From positions 244,923,502 to 244,987,501 of the forward strand of contig NC_081409.1 in the NCBI RefSeq assembly GCF_030272615.1: a stretch of 64,000 nucleotides of DNA, given 5' to 3'. The notes beneath the pieces were generated by a model. That model had not been told where the DNA came from. It saw nothing but the letters and a program-made list of their open reading frames with translations, and did not search any database. Both the position numbers and the translations under genes were made by a program. The stretch's first letter is position 1. Each line of letters starts with the position of its first letter. The stretch comes from Cryptomeria japonica (lineage: Eukaryota; Streptophyta; Pinopsida; Cupressales; Cupressaceae). Below are positions 39,530 through 50,845 of the stretch, piece after piece.

Positions 39530-39930
39530 TTTAGACTATGCGCTAAAACAGAAACGCAATGTGCTATGAAAACTTCTCTATGCGCTAGAGAAAAGAATCT
39601 ATGTCCTACACTGCCCCATGATACATGCTAACTAGTTAATATTGTTTAATTTTGCTTTAGCCTCGGTTCAAAAGGTTATGCGCTAATATGGGCTGCCTAT
39701 GCGCTAATAGTTAAACCCTACGCACTAAAGTTTGACTTCCACGCGCTAAACTGATGCTTCAACGTACTAAACTATTTTCAAAATGCATTAACTACCACTG
39801 TTTATTTTTAGATCTGGGTGAAGCACTACTGTTAAGACTTGACATGCTAAAGAGAAGGTTTAATGCACTAAAAGATGGTTCCTACGCGCTAAGAAGTTGC
39901 TCTTATGTGCTAAACTGCCTTGAAAATATT
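39530..39930 (-). repeat. TAGCGCATA motif cluster, leader block 1
   Basis: About 14 copies of TATGCGCTAA and variants (TGTGCTA, TACGCACTAAA, CACGCGCTAAA) on the plus strand, that is TTAGCGCATA on element B's sense strand. Same motif family as 26840-27310. Confidence 0.85.
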
Positions 39931-40830
39931 GACTTGGTTTCTTTTTAGTAATTTTGGAATTTTTGCCTTGAGTTTTTAGTGCTAATAGATGATTTTCTGA
40001 AGTAACAAATGAAAGCACGACACCAAAGAGACAACCATTTTGCTTAATCTAAACAATAAGTGTATGTTCTGCGAGGATGTGTTCAAATCCCCAATGTTTC
40101 AATAGGTTTAGATACAACATGCATTTCAATCAAACTCTTTATTCAAGGGTTATAAGCAATATCATGGCTAACTAGTCTCGATACTCTGTCAGCTCAAATA
40201 GTTGTGTCACCCCCTAGGGGGCATCCATTTTTTTGCCTTTTGCCAGAAATTAACCCAAACTGAATTTCTTAACAATTGAGTAGTTATCTTGGGAGATATA
40301 TGGTGAGCGATCTTGGGGGCGGATTCTTCCCCACCCTTGCACTATGATATTGCAAATGTTCGGTTATTGATTCGACTCAAAGTTTCTATGCTAAGGTTCG
40401 TAATCAAGCTTCCTGTTCGGCCGTCAGTGATAAAATCCCTCAGGAGGCTTCCCAACCTTTAGAACAAAGGGTTTACATATCTCAAGGATACTGGGGGAGG
40501 GCTAATCGTTGCATGCAACTGTTGAAAAGGACTTTCGTCACTTTCCACTTTTGATTATAGTGGGTTGGAACACTTGGCTTCAAAGTTGTTTCCCACTTAG
40601 GTCGTTCCCTTCACACTAGGCAAAAATGGCTTTAAGAGTTTTTCAACCCCTTGGGAAGGCAGGCCTGCTAAAGGATTTATTGCTTGAATTAAAGGAAGGC
40701 TTTAAGAGTGGTTTGACTTTTCGATCACCCAATTAAGGGGAGAGCATATACCTTCCACTTTCAAGACAAAGCACACAAGTTCCTTTTAACCCTTCAAAGA
40801 AATGATTTGTTAATCTTATATGGAGATGTT

Positions 40831-41275
40831 TTTTTTTTTTTTTTGGAAAGGTGGCAATGCCACTTGATATATTTTATTAATAATAAATAATTTTTACAAT
40901 ATATTTGCTCCATGAAAACATGGTGTTCTTTTTAACTTTTCAAGGCAATGATTTTCTAATCTGAAAAGAAGAACTTGGTCAACAAAATGAACACGATGTT
41001 TTGTCAACAAAAGAAATCGAGTGAAAGGGGAAGATCTCTCCTCTTTAATTGCAAAACAAAAGACTTTTGGGACTATGTGATTCTTTTGCTTGCTAAAACC
41101 TGAAATGGATCCTTTTATACACCAAAGGATGGTGAAGTTCTTTTTAATCCATTTATTTACAAAACTTGAAAAAGGATTAATTTGCTCTCTCTTTTTAAAA
41201 CCCAATTTGAAAATTTTCTCTCCTAGAAAAGCAAGAAAAAAATTTGTTTTGTGGTTCTTTTTAAAGCCCAAATAA
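40831..41275 (-). mobile_element. Possible LINE-type 3' fragment with poly-A
   Basis: On the minus strand the block ends TCAAGTGGCATTGCCACC then TTTCC and a run of 16-18 A (plus-strand poly-T starting at 40831), preceded by AATAAA-like text. That is the usual look of a plant non-LTR retrotransposon tail. The minus-strand frame 41271-40894 is Lys/Phe-rich and unrecognised. No target duplication found. Confidence 0.35.
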
Positions 41276-41479
41276 AAGTGAGTTCAATTTTAACAAGAAT
41301 CAAAAAAAGTTTATATCTCAACTAACTTAAATAAGCTAGTAAAAACCTAAACTATTTAATAATCTTAAAATCAAGCTCCTATCTGCAAGAAGTTTGTTAG
41401 AACCCTGCAAAATAACAAGTAAAATTGTTAGAAAATCTGTGGACTTCAACAAGTTTAATTTTTACATTCGGCCTCTGTC

Positions 41480-41750
41480 TGTGATGCGCTACAGAACAAA
41501 CTATACGCACTACTTTATAGCCAGGATGCGCTATCAGATAGACCTAGTGCACTAAGCTATTTTCCAGATGCGCTAAGATGTTATTCTTCCGCCCCAAGAC
41601 CTACAGGAAAAGGTTAGTGAGGATGATGCACTAAAGTATGATCTTCACGTGCTGGGAAATGAGTCCCAAGTGCCAAAGAGTGAGTTCGATGCACTAAAAG
41701 GTTCACCAGATGCACTAAGGGATGTTCCCTACGTGCTGATTCTTGTTTCC
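41480..41750 (-). repeat. TAGCGCATA motif cluster, leader block 2
   Basis: About ten copies of GATGCGCTA / GATGCACTAA / TACGTGCT variants on the plus strand, close to the primer site of element B. Same family as 39530-39930 and 26840-27310. Confidence 0.8.
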
Positions 41751-41805
41751 CACATACCTGCACAAGTGTTCATTTTTAAAAACTGATTTTGATTAATGGG
41801 GTAGG

Positions 41806-41823
41806 GCCCCACGGTGGGCGCCA
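41806..41823 (-). other. Element B primer binding site
   Basis: Minus strand TGGCGCCCACCGTGGGG, four bases inside the 5' LTR edge at 41828. A TGGCGCC-type site; I do not assign the tRNA. Confidence 0.75.
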
Positions 41824-41827
41824 AAAA

Positions 41828-44800
41828 TGTATGCGGGAAAAGCGGGGTGATGAAACTTAAAATGTGAAAAATGAAGCTCAAAGAGGCTTGTCCACACACC
41901 CACATGACTTCTTGGTGAAAGTTATGGAGTCATGAAGAATGACTCAACTTCCCAAGGATGGTTCCATGGTTCTCTATCTCACAAGGTCCCTCAAGCCAAT
42001 GCCTTTGCTCTCAGATCACTGAGCAAAGTGGTTTAGGGATGACAAATGCAAGAACGAGGGATGCTTATGATTGATTTAGTCATGAAAATGCATCCTATCT
42101 ATGCATGATTCTACAAATGCAATAAACTAGATTATAAGATGACAAGATTAGTAGCAATACTATCCTAACATGATATACTAGTTTATGAGTTAAGCTAATG
42201 GTAAAGGAAATAGTCTAAAATTCTTATTAGATTAATTCCTATTACAAAGAGAAGCTAGATGTGTTAATAAAATTGAGCATAAATGAGATACTAAAAGATT
42301 GCATGGATCCTCAAAATGGAGGAATGAGAGCTCTATTTATAGTGAAAATAAGGCAATGGATGGTCAGGATTGAAAGTGGTGCATGAGCACCCTTCCAAGC
42401 TCTTCCTCCTTCTTTGTTTTGTGGGTGTTATGCTTCTTTTGAAGCCATTGTACATGTGATAAGGGCCATGAGCCCATTTGTTCTTCACTAGGTCCTAGTT
42501 TTAGGTCCTTAGTGTTTTTGTTGTGATTTCTTGTGCAGGATAGGTTGAGTGTGCCTTAGATGTGTGTTAGGCCTTATTGGCATGTTGATGTCCTTAGGAT
42601 AGCCCAAAAAAGGCCTAGGAGTCATGAAAAGAAACAATGGCAAAGTTGCTCAAAAGATACAAAAGTCGCACGACAACTTTTAAAAGTTGTCAAGCAACTT
42701 TTCCACCCAATAGGTAAAAGACCCTTATTGAGCACGGAGAGCCCTAATTTTGGCACAACGACCGAGGAAAAGGTGGTATAAGTACTTCCAAACCCTAAGT
42801 TAATGGGTTGGTTGTCAGACATTGTACGACCAAGTAAGAAAGAGCTTGACTGTGACTATTTGTTGGTTACCAATCAGTTTGAATGAAGCTACCGAGAAAG
42901 TTAATGGATTGATTTGCATGTAAAACTATGTGGAGTGTCTTCTATGGTGTAAATAATTTCATTGTGAGAAATTATATTAGGTTTTTATTTTTCGGTTGAG
43001 TGTGTTTGTAAATAGTTTATAAATTGCATTGTCACTGTCCAGTTTTGGACTGGTTTGTGTAAATGGATGCATAACTCCATTCCCCATTGTGGAACCACCA
43101 TGAAACCATGGGGAATGAGAGTGTAGACTTTATATTATATTCCAATGAAAGAAAGGCACTTGAAAATTCAAGGAAGCCATTTGAAGACCCATTCCTAGGC
43201 GAGACTGGATAGTGCTCAGTTAGGAATGGTTGTTGGTGCAGAGGTCTTGGAGAGCAAGGTTGGTCAGTGGAGAGTGCACCCTTTGGAGGAGGTGTAAAGG
43301 AGTGTGTGAAGCACCACTGGTGTGAAGGAGGAGCCTCCACCAATCTAGACAAGGTGGCTAGAACACAAAACACCCACTGTGACCCAGGCAGACCTTAAAA
43401 ACCCTCACAAAACCCTTTAAAAACCCCAAAATTCGCCCTAGGCACTGTACGGCCACTTAGAGGCCCAAAACCAAAGAAATCCTTGAGCCCTTTCCAAATG
43501 AATGGTAGTCCATTTTGGGAGTTTGGGTAGTTTGTGCATCATTTGTGAGAGGAAGCCCTAAAAGTCAGGGTAGGAGGCCTAATTGGTCCTAATCCTTGTA
43601 GCCCTATTTTGTAAGCAAAACACAAAATAGTGAAATCGGTAAGGGGTTGAAGGCTTGAAAACTCTTGGGGGAACATGAATGGGTGGAAAGACCATGAATT
43701 AGACCTGATATAACCTTGCTAAAACCTTGGAAGGTGTAGAAAAAGCCTAGCCCTTATTAGCCATAGTAAGGGGTTTTGAGTCTCATGAGTAGGTGAGACC
43801 TTAGGAGAAGCCTTGCAACTCATTGGTGGGTGGAATGGGGCAAGGTCAGGGGATTCCTCAAGAAAAGGAAGTCCTAGAGACCCTAGGGTGTGTAGAGAAC
43901 ACCAGGTGATCCAAGAGCATAAACTAGGCTAGTCTATCCCAAGCACCATCCCATCAGAAAGAGTTAAATCAAGGGTCAAGTTTGAAAGTTGTCAATCCAT
44001 GTTTTCAATTTTCACCAATGAAATGGTGACAATTGTCAACATAAGGCTAGTTGAGAGGAGAGGTAAGAAGCATTAAATGCTTGAGAAGACCTCATGGTTA
44101 CCTTAGGAGGTAAGGGTTAAGGTTAGGTTAGGTTTATCCATTGGATAAAGCTTTTACCCAAGGGGTAAACTCTTGTGCAAAGGTAAAAGGAATAACCATG
44201 GTCAAAGCAATAAATGCTTGATGAGACCCTTGGGTTAGATGGAGGTCAAGTTAGTCAAAAAGTCTCTAACCATGCCATTAAGGGTTAGTTAACCATTAAT
44301 GGTTTGAAGACTTTGGAGACAAATTTGTAAGGGTCCTTCCAAATTTGGGGGCATTCAACAAGTTAGCTTGTTGAATGGATAAAGGCTTTAATGCCTTTTG
44401 AAGACTTTACTCCAAATTTGAGAAGTGACCTCCTCAAATTTAGGGAAAGGGGATAATGGATGGGTTTGGGGTTAATTGATTAGGATTAGAAGGATTCTAG
44501 AAGAGATTAGGAATAGGGTTTAGGATGCAAGTGGGGGATGTAGGAAAATGCAAGTGGGTTAGGGAAAATAGAATTTATTTAAAATAAATTGCTTTATTTC
44601 AATCTGGCTTCAAGTTGGGATTAAATAAATTAGATTTATTTAATTGGGGTGAACTATTTAATTAAATGTGAATTTAATTAAAAGTAGAGAGAAGGGATTT
44701 AATTAAATAAAATGATTTATTCAATTAAATGATGTAAAAAGGCTTAAGTGAATTTAAATAAATAAATTGAATAATTTATTTAATTAAATAGAAGAATGTG

Positions 44801-44913
44801 GGCGATTTAATTAAATTAGATTTAACTAAATTAGATTTAACTAAATAGAGGAATGAAAATAAAATGAACATTAAATATTCATTTAGGAATATGGTCATTT
44901 TTATATGTCTACA
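41828..44913 (-). mobile_element. Element B 5' LTR, interrupted
   Basis: Matches 24769-26239 in two blocks, 41828-42376 and 43957-44913. The 1580 bp between them are an inserted solo LTR. The conserved TATA box is at plus-strand 42329-42343. One short internal duplication (TTAGATTTAACTAAA, near 44815-44845) is absent from the other LTR. Confidence 0.93.
42377..43956. mobile_element. Solo LTR inside element B's 5' LTR
   Basis: 1580 bp starting TGGTGCATGAGCACCC and ending ATCCCATCA, flanked by a perfect 5-bp duplication GAAAG (42372-42376 and 43957-43961). The uninterrupted sequence is visible in the 3' LTR of element B at 25310-25320. No gag/pol sequence, so most simply a solo LTR left by LTR-LTR recombination; a small non-autonomous element cannot be excluded. 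A TATAAGTA string at 42776 could be its TATA box if it reads on the plus strand. Confidence 0.85.
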
Positions 44914-45835
44914 ATTATATTTTTTTAATTTTCTCAGCTCTACATTAGCAGCATAAATTGCAGGTGTTTGGAGGACATAAACCCTCCTATCTGCATTGGT
45001 AGTGGAGGTGTACCCACTAATTTTCCCATGTGGGACAAGGATGTGCCTTGTCTAGACCCAATGGGGGTCAATTTAGCAACAAAACCAACCCAACAATCTC
45101 CATTAGGTATGATATATCAGTTCTGAGCAGTTTGTCTTGAAATTGCAACAAGTGTGGGTTTCATAATTGCAGCTGTACCATTCCAGGCAGTGTCGTACCA
45201 TTCCAGAATGCTGTGCATCAATTTAAAATTAAATGGAGGGTTCTAACTCCATTTATTGTGCTTGATCTCATTGTTGGGATTATAAAGGGTAGTGTGGAAG
45301 AAATCACAATCAACTGACTAGATTTGTGATTAGGGTGAGCAAAATAGTGGGAAAAGAAGGTCAAAATTGTATAATTTTGCCTGGCAAAGGTTAGATTTCC
45401 AACTGGTAATTAGGTTCTTACCCAATTTGTTATTGGTAGTTCATATTATGGAAAAATATGTAGATTGGATCCACTGGTCTGCTCCTACACCATCCTTCTC
45501 AGCTTGTATCCATTTTCTGGATAGTAAACCAGCCTCAAACCCTAGCACTGGATCCTTGGAATGTTTTCTGCTTGTACATGTGGATTTATTTCACTTCTAG
45601 ATGATTGTAATCCGCTGTCATATAAAAAATCAGAAGTTGATCTCTTGATTACATTTCATTTTTATGTTGTTTGTTGTCATATGTTGCAAACCCCATCACC
45701 AAAAAACAACACAAAAGAAACGAACTCTTTTGCATCTTCTGTCTAGTCTCTAAGAACACCAAAAAGGCTCCAAAATATAGTTTATTAAATTAAAATTTAA
45801 ACAGGGCAGCAAAAGACCTATTTAGGGATCTTTCA
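44914..45835 (+). mobile_element. Element A 3' LTR, second part
   Basis: Resumes the LTR sequence seen at 18610-19538 (TCAGCTCTACATTAGCAGCA... to GGGATCTTTCA) and is followed by the TSD copy GTCGG at 45836-45840. Confidence 0.93.
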
Positions 45836-47500
45836 GTCGGGTCCCATTTTATACAACAATCCATTAATCAACTGAAACGTGGGGCTTCTCAACACTAGTT
45901 TCCTTTGTTCTCCTAGTGGCATACCTTGTGGGAACATGGAGGTGGAGAGATATTCGCCGATGGCAGTACACCATGGTGGCAGTAGTGCGGTCTTGAATAG
46001 GTGAGTATCTGGAAATTCATCATTCACTCCCTCTGGTGGCTCTCCCGACCTAATTCAGGACAACTGATCAGCGATGCCATGGCTCTTGCCTGGCTATACA
46101 ATTATTGTGAACGTGAACTCCTGAAGGAGCAGTATCCATCTGCTTATCCTACCTTGGATAATGGGTTTATTTACCAGGTACATCAACACCTGGTGATCCA
46201 CATAGAAAGTGAAGGGTGTTGCAAGCAAGTAGTGCCGAAATTTATGTACGACATAGACCATTCTGAGGGCTTCCCTCTCGGTGGTATTGTTGTTCTTCTC
46301 GACTTTCAACATCAATTGACTAGAAAAATAGATGGGATGATCCAACTTATGTCCCCCTTCTTGTGTTAGTGTAGCCCCAATGGCATAGTTTGAGGCATCC
46401 ACGTGTATGTGGAATTCTCGGTCCCAGTTTGAATAGGCCAGAATGGGTGCTGCCACCAATCTCCTCTTGAGTTCCTTGAATGCTTCCCCTTGTGTCGATT
46501 CCCATATGTATGGTTCACCCTTTGTTGTTAGTTTGTCCAGTTGGAATGAAAGTTGGGCAAAGTTCTTGATGAACTTCCGGTAGTATCCAATGTGTCCCAA
46601 GAAGGACTTCACTCCCATCACATCAATGGGCGACTCCATTTCTACAATTATTCGTACCTTATCTGTGTTAGTTTTCAGTCCAACTTTACAAATGATATGG
46701 CCCAACAACTTTCCTTGTGGTACCATAAATCTGCATTTTCGTGGATTCAAGGCGAGCCTGGCCCTTCGACATCTCTCCATGCACTCTCTTAGCGCCACCA
46801 AGTGAGCGTCTTCACTACTGAAAATCGACTAGTCATCCAAAAAGGCTTTGAAATTTCCCACAGACATCTTATCAAAGATGTGAAGGACTATCCTCTGGAA
46901 TGTTGCAGGAGCATTGCACAACCTGAACAACATTCGATTGTACGCATAGACTCCATCCTCCACCACAAAGGTGGTCTTCAACTTGTCCTCCTCAGCTATC
47001 AAAATTTGATAAAAAGGCATCCAAAAATGAGTACATTTCATGGCCAACCACCTTCTTCAGGATGTTGTCTGTGAAAGGTATAGGGAACAGATCCTTGATG
47101 TTGATTGCATTGAGGCACCAAAAATCCACGCAGATATGGATCTGGTTGGCCTCCTTCTTCAGTGAGATCACAATCGATGAGACCCACTCACTTGTCTCCA
47201 CTCAAAATATGATGTCTACCTCCAACATCCGTTCAATCTCTTCATTCACCTTGGTAGCATAGTTCTTATTCATTCGGTACAGTCTCTTCCATATCGATTG
47301 GGCTCCCGATACCAATGGTATCCAATGGATGCACATTTCTGGCAGGACCCCCTTCAGATCCTTGTAAGACCAAGAAAATACATCCTTGTATTCCATGAAG
47401 ATTTTGAATGTTGCGGCCTTCAACACCAGGCTCCAATCGTCTCCTACCCAGATATCTCAAGGGGTGGTAGTGTCTCCTAAGTTTGTCTCCTTCATGGTGG
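45836..47500 (-). pseudogene. Element C RT, RNase H and integrase start
   Basis: Minus strand. RT opens near 47426 (FKIFMEYKDVFSWSYKDL, then NEEIERMLEVDIIF, WVSSIVISLKKEANQIHICV), with DYFDD-region sequence near 46800-46850 degraded by stops. Then LNPRKCRFMVPQGKLLGHII, FLGHIGYYRKFIKNFAQL, Ty3-type RNase H (FHIHVDASNYAIGATLTQEG, 46440-46380) with NNNTTEREALRMVYVVHKFR, and the integrase N-terminal extension (FQLINGLLYKMGPD) that ends at the GTCGG site where element A is inserted. The integrase continues at 18229. Confidence 0.88.
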
Positions 47501-47627
47501 GGTCTTCGTACCGCATTGGTCTATCCTTTGAAAATTTGTACGCTGAAACATCATTTACTTTGGCGTCTCCCTCCTTGTACTTCATGTATTCTGGTGGAAA
47601 CTCCTTCTTGCCTAGCTCGTCCTTAAT

Positions 47628-48443
47628 TTACAGCATGTGACAAGCAGGGTGAAACACTTCATAATCTTCCATTTGCCAGTGGAAGAGTCCATTCAATGAG
47701 GAAATGTCATCTTTTGACCATCCATCGAGTTCAAGCACTCCTTCATCATTTGGTTCCCTCTCGTCTTTACCTTCATAGGAATCCCACTCCTTTGAATCTG
47801 AGTCAAATGATGCAAGCTCCTCACCGACAACTTGGGTCCTCAGGTCAATGATGTACTTCCACCCCCCTTTCTCCATGGAAAGGGTGTTCTTCTTCCTGTT
47901 GTGTTTCACCTTTGCTGTAACCAGCCACCCTCTCCCTAAGATGGCGTCATACCCCTTCTTCTTCAGTGGGATTACCACAAAATCCAATAGGAAGGGTTGT
48001 GTGCAGATGATCACCGGTTGGGCCATCAGGGTGCCGAGTGGCTTGATGTTGTGTTGTTCTACTCCCACCAAGTTGAATGTGGGTGGCCATAGTGTTGGCT
48101 TCCCGAGCTTCTTCCATGTATCCTCCGACAGCACATTCACCCCCGAACCTCTGTCCACGATGGTGTCTTTGAGGATAGCCTCGAGAATTCCCATCTCTAC
48201 CACCACAGGATGTCGACCACTATTTAAGGCCAACAACATTAGGTCAGTCAAGGGGCTGACCAGAACTTCCGCTCGTGTCACACCCGAAGGTGCCTGTGCA
48301 GTGGTTTGTACAAAACTAAAAATGATGGTTCTCAGTTGTGGCATTGTGTCTAGAAGGTCCTTCACCCTTATTGACAACTCCATTTGCAATACTTGCCCAA
48401 TTATGTTATTTTCGGCTTCAGTTTGAGATGATGTACTCACCAC
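47628..48443 (-). pseudogene. Element C aspartic protease region
   Basis: Minus-strand open frame of 271 codons. Retropepsin core: DTIVDRGSGVNVLSEDTWKK (about 48110-48170), with D-R-G-S-G-V-N where related plant elements have D-G-G-S-G-V-N, so the conserved Gly after Asp is replaced by Arg; then DAILGRGWLVTAKVKHN (47930-47980), the second conserved protease block. C-terminal acidic region. The substitution probably inactivates the enzyme. Confidence 0.75.
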
Positions 48444-48458
48444 CTCTGCATTGTTCCA

Positions 48459-50290
48459 TCATTCTGTCGTCATCTTGCGCTCAATGTTGACTTTTGCCTC
48501 CCATAATCTCTCCTTCTCCATACGGGGGTCAGGATAAGTGGCCTTTTTGGTCTGAGTAGAGGTGATTGCCAGTACTTCTTTATCACTAGTCTTCTCAATG
48601 TTGAGGAGATTATCCCCTGGCTTGGGCCAATTTGCCTCATTGTGGTCTCCAAGACCACACCATCTAAACAAGTGTTGCGGTGCCTCCTCTTTCTGGCAAT
48701 CCCGTGCAAAGTGTCCCCACTAGTTGCATGCCTGACACTGAATCATTGACCATCCCTCAATGTCATACTGCATTCGATTCCAATTATTGCTATTATTATT
48801 GTTGCCTCTTCCTCCCCTTCAGTTACCTCTATAACCGCCATATGATGTCATGGTGTTGGCTTGAGGCCGCGATGTGCCCATTGTCACTGATGGCTGCTCT
48901 TGGGTGAAGAGCACTTGGTTCCCCCATGTCTTCATGTTGTAGGGACATTCTTTGGTGGAGTGTCCCAACACTTGGCAAATATCACATAAGGCCTTTTTTG
49001 GACAAGAGCCTTTTGTATGACCCTCCTCCTTACATTCTGTGCACCATACTTCCTCATTGTTGTTGATGCTTCCCTTCATGCTCTTGAATTCCTTCATCAT
49101 GCGATGCATATCCTTCTGAAGGGCTTGCACCTTTTTACTCGACCCCTCGTCGCTGCTACTTCCGTCAGAGGAGTCCTCCTCTTCAGAGGATCTGTCTTTC
49201 TTTTTCCTGGATTTCTTCCCTTCACTCTCCAAGTCCATTGCCTGGTTATAGGCATCTTCGTAGGATGTGGGGGGTACAATTTTTATTTTCCTTCTGAGTG
49301 ACAATTTTAAGCCCTCCAGAAACCACATTTTCTTCAACCCATCGTCGGGATGGTTATCCATTCTTCCCAACAATTCCTTGAGGCATCGACTATATGCTCA
49401 GATGGTCTCACTTTTCCCTTTCTTGGTGCTCAGGATTTCTACTACGATTTCATTATCGTCTCTGAGGAGTTGAAACTCCTTTTTGAAGGCTTTGTGCAAT
49501 TCATCCCAAGTTGTCAGTTTGGTTTTATCAGCATCCGAGTACCAATCGATGGCTACTCCTCATAGGGTGGCGGGGAATTGCACCACCCATTCTGCCCTAT
49601 CGGCTATGCCATTGGCCGACCAGATTGTCTCACATGTATGACAATGCCATATGGGGTCTTCTTTCCCATCTTTGGTGAACTTCGACATTTTTTTCCGATT
49701 CGCCATTACGTTCCTTGGCAGAGGCGGAGGCCCAGTCTGCCCTCTGGAACTCAGACTTGACCCTCCAGGAACTCTTCCTCCAAACACTAGTCCTCCCGAA
49801 GGTATTCCACTGATATTTGGTCCATTGGGTCCCACCAAGTTGCTCTGACTACTAGGGTGTGATGAGCCTGCACTAAACAGATTGCTTCTACTACTGTGAC
49901 CTTGTGTCCTCTCGACACCTTTGGTCACACCGGTATCCTTCGCCTCTTTGTTCTCGGTCTCTTTCTCATCTTCCCTCCTGGTCTTGACACCTCTATATGG
50001 CGTGTACGACTCTACCATACTCCCCTCACCAATCTCCTCCAATGTTAGGGAAAGATCCCCCAAGTGTTTCCTGGTGGTTTCAATTAGCACCAAATCTTGG
50101 CCCTCACCAGAGCCATTGGTGCCATTTTTGCTGCTTCCTTCCTCAGCAATCCTCTTGAATATTCTTTTTCGTTCTACTTGTTGCTCAAGAATTAATGCTC
50201 ATTGTGTGGCTTTAGAGTCCCCTACGTATTCCTTTTTGTTTTTGTCCTTATTTAGCAGATTGGGCATTAATTCTAAATTCTCCTTATGAA
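48459..50290 (-). pseudogene. Element C gag with multiple zinc knuckles
   Basis: Minus strand, three frames separated by stops (50093-49560, 49373-48819, 48671-48459). The N-part is Ser/Gly/Pro-rich. Core: VAIDWYSDADKTKLTTWDEL, FKKEFQLLRDD, RCLKELLGRMDNHPDD, LSLRRKIKIVPPTSYEDAYN. Then a Lys/Glu/Ser charged linker, and CCHC knuckles CTECKEEGHTKGSC, CDICQVLGHSTKEC and CQACN(stop)WGHFARDC. Several of the stops are TAG/TAA at expected Gln codons or TGA/TAG at Trp. Confidence 0.8.
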
Positions 50291-50439
50291 ATAGAACAAG
50301 ACATCATATTAAAAAGAACACTTTAATTAATTCATCCCTCGTATATAATGTATGTCCCTAACATACCCACTACAATGGGGGTGTTCTTGTTTATTCTCCT
50401 TCACCCATACATAGTTCAGGGATTATTTAACCCTCGCTC

Positions 50440-50787
50440 GGTTTCATCGCGCTCCTCTTCTTGGCACTTGTAAAACTCTCGTAGGATTTGCTATCGTCGG
50501 TTCTCCCAATAGGTGTCTTCCCTGTGGTTTTAAAGAGCCAAAAATGTCTGTGCTAGAAGGTTGGGCAAGTTGCTCATCAAACGATTTACCGTCAGGCTTA
50601 CACCAAGTGCACTCCACACAACATCCTCTGGAACATCCTCGGTGGTGGCTTCTCTTCGTATGTGTGTTTCGATCACCACCTGTAGGATGCATGAGAAATC
50701 TTTTGTAAGTGCTAGTTCTCCCTCGAACAATTCTTTAGGCTCTTCGTCGGGGTTACTGCTCGCCACTTCGGGCAATGGTTGTCCCAT
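50440..50787 (-). pseudogene. Element C small ORF upstream of gag
   Basis: Minus strand frame 50787-50530 (MGQPLPEVASSNPDEEPKEL..., LSMSNLPNLL-like end) continuing in another frame to about 50440. It begins 46 bases after the primer site and ends about 150 bp before the gag frame. No family recognised; it could be the N-terminus of Gag separated by a frameshifted stretch. Confidence 0.4.
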
Positions 50788-50832
50788 TGTCTACGTGCCA
50801 TGTAGTATATTCCCATGCTCTAGATTAATTTA

Positions 50833-50845
50833 GGCAACGACGCCA
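50833..50845 (-). other. Element C primer-like site at the junction
   Basis: Minus strand TGGCGTCGTTGCC, close to the TGGCGCCGTTGCC primer site known from Athila/Tat elements. It directly abuts copia sequence (GGTGAACATC) instead of an LTR. Confidence 0.6.

Larger units (their letters stand above)
38661..41805 (-). other. Element B leader between primer site and gag
   Basis: About 3.1 kb without a convincing gag frame. It holds two clusters of TATGCGCTA-type motifs (39530-39930 and 41480-41750) separated by other sequence, including a LINE-like tail (40831-41275). Long leaders are common in this lineage. Confidence 0.6.
24769..44913 (-). mobile_element. Element B: Tat-lineage-like Ty3/gypsy element inside A's 3' LTR
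   Basis: About 20.1 kb (18.6 kb without the solo LTR in its 5' LTR). Minus-strand order: 5' LTR 44913-41828, primer site TGGCGCCCACCGTGGGG, 3-kb leader, gag, protease, RT, RNase H, a second archaeal-type RNase H, integrase, then a 5-kb 3' region with an antisense PMD gene, polypurine tract and 3' LTR 26239-24769. Dual RNase H is a known mark of the Tat lineage (Ogre, Retand and relatives). Ends are TG...CA. The target duplication is not clean in the T-rich target. The LTRs differ at about 4% over the first ~320 bp by eye. Confidence 0.93.
18230..45835 (+). mobile_element. Element A: chromovirus-type Ty3/gypsy element inside C
   Basis: Plus-strand gypsy element with 5' LTR 18230-19538, Met-type primer site, gag, protease, RT, RNase H, integrase with C-terminal chromodomain, polypurine tract and a 3' LTR (24375-24768 continued at 44914-45835). 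Without nested element B it is about 7.5 kb. It lies in the integrase of element C with a perfect GTCGG duplication. The two LTRs differ at about 13 of the first ~290 positions (by eye), so the insertion is not recent. Confidence 0.93.
13461..50845 (-). mobile_element. Element C: Ty3/gypsy retrotransposon inserted in Copia-2
   Basis: About 37.4 kb including nested element A (18230-45835); C itself is about 9.8 kb. Minus-strand order: primer-like site (50833-50845), upstream ORF, gag with several CCHC knuckles, protease, RT, RNase H, integrase (split by A), motif-rich spacer, a long extra ORF and a 3' terminal region. Both junctions fall inside the same copia codon sequence: the host reads GAACATCCAG, with GATG (plus strand) present at both edges (13457-13460 and 50846-50849), a 4-5-bp target duplication. 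No 5' LTR is visible at the right edge. The TGGCGTCGTTGCC primer site and the order with a post-integrase ORF suggest the Athila/Tat side of gypsy (inference). Confidence 0.8.

Noticed and set aside
41090-41275. Plus-strand ORF in the element B leader.
   Set aside because: It is the shadow of the LINE-like minus-strand block and has no recognisable domain.
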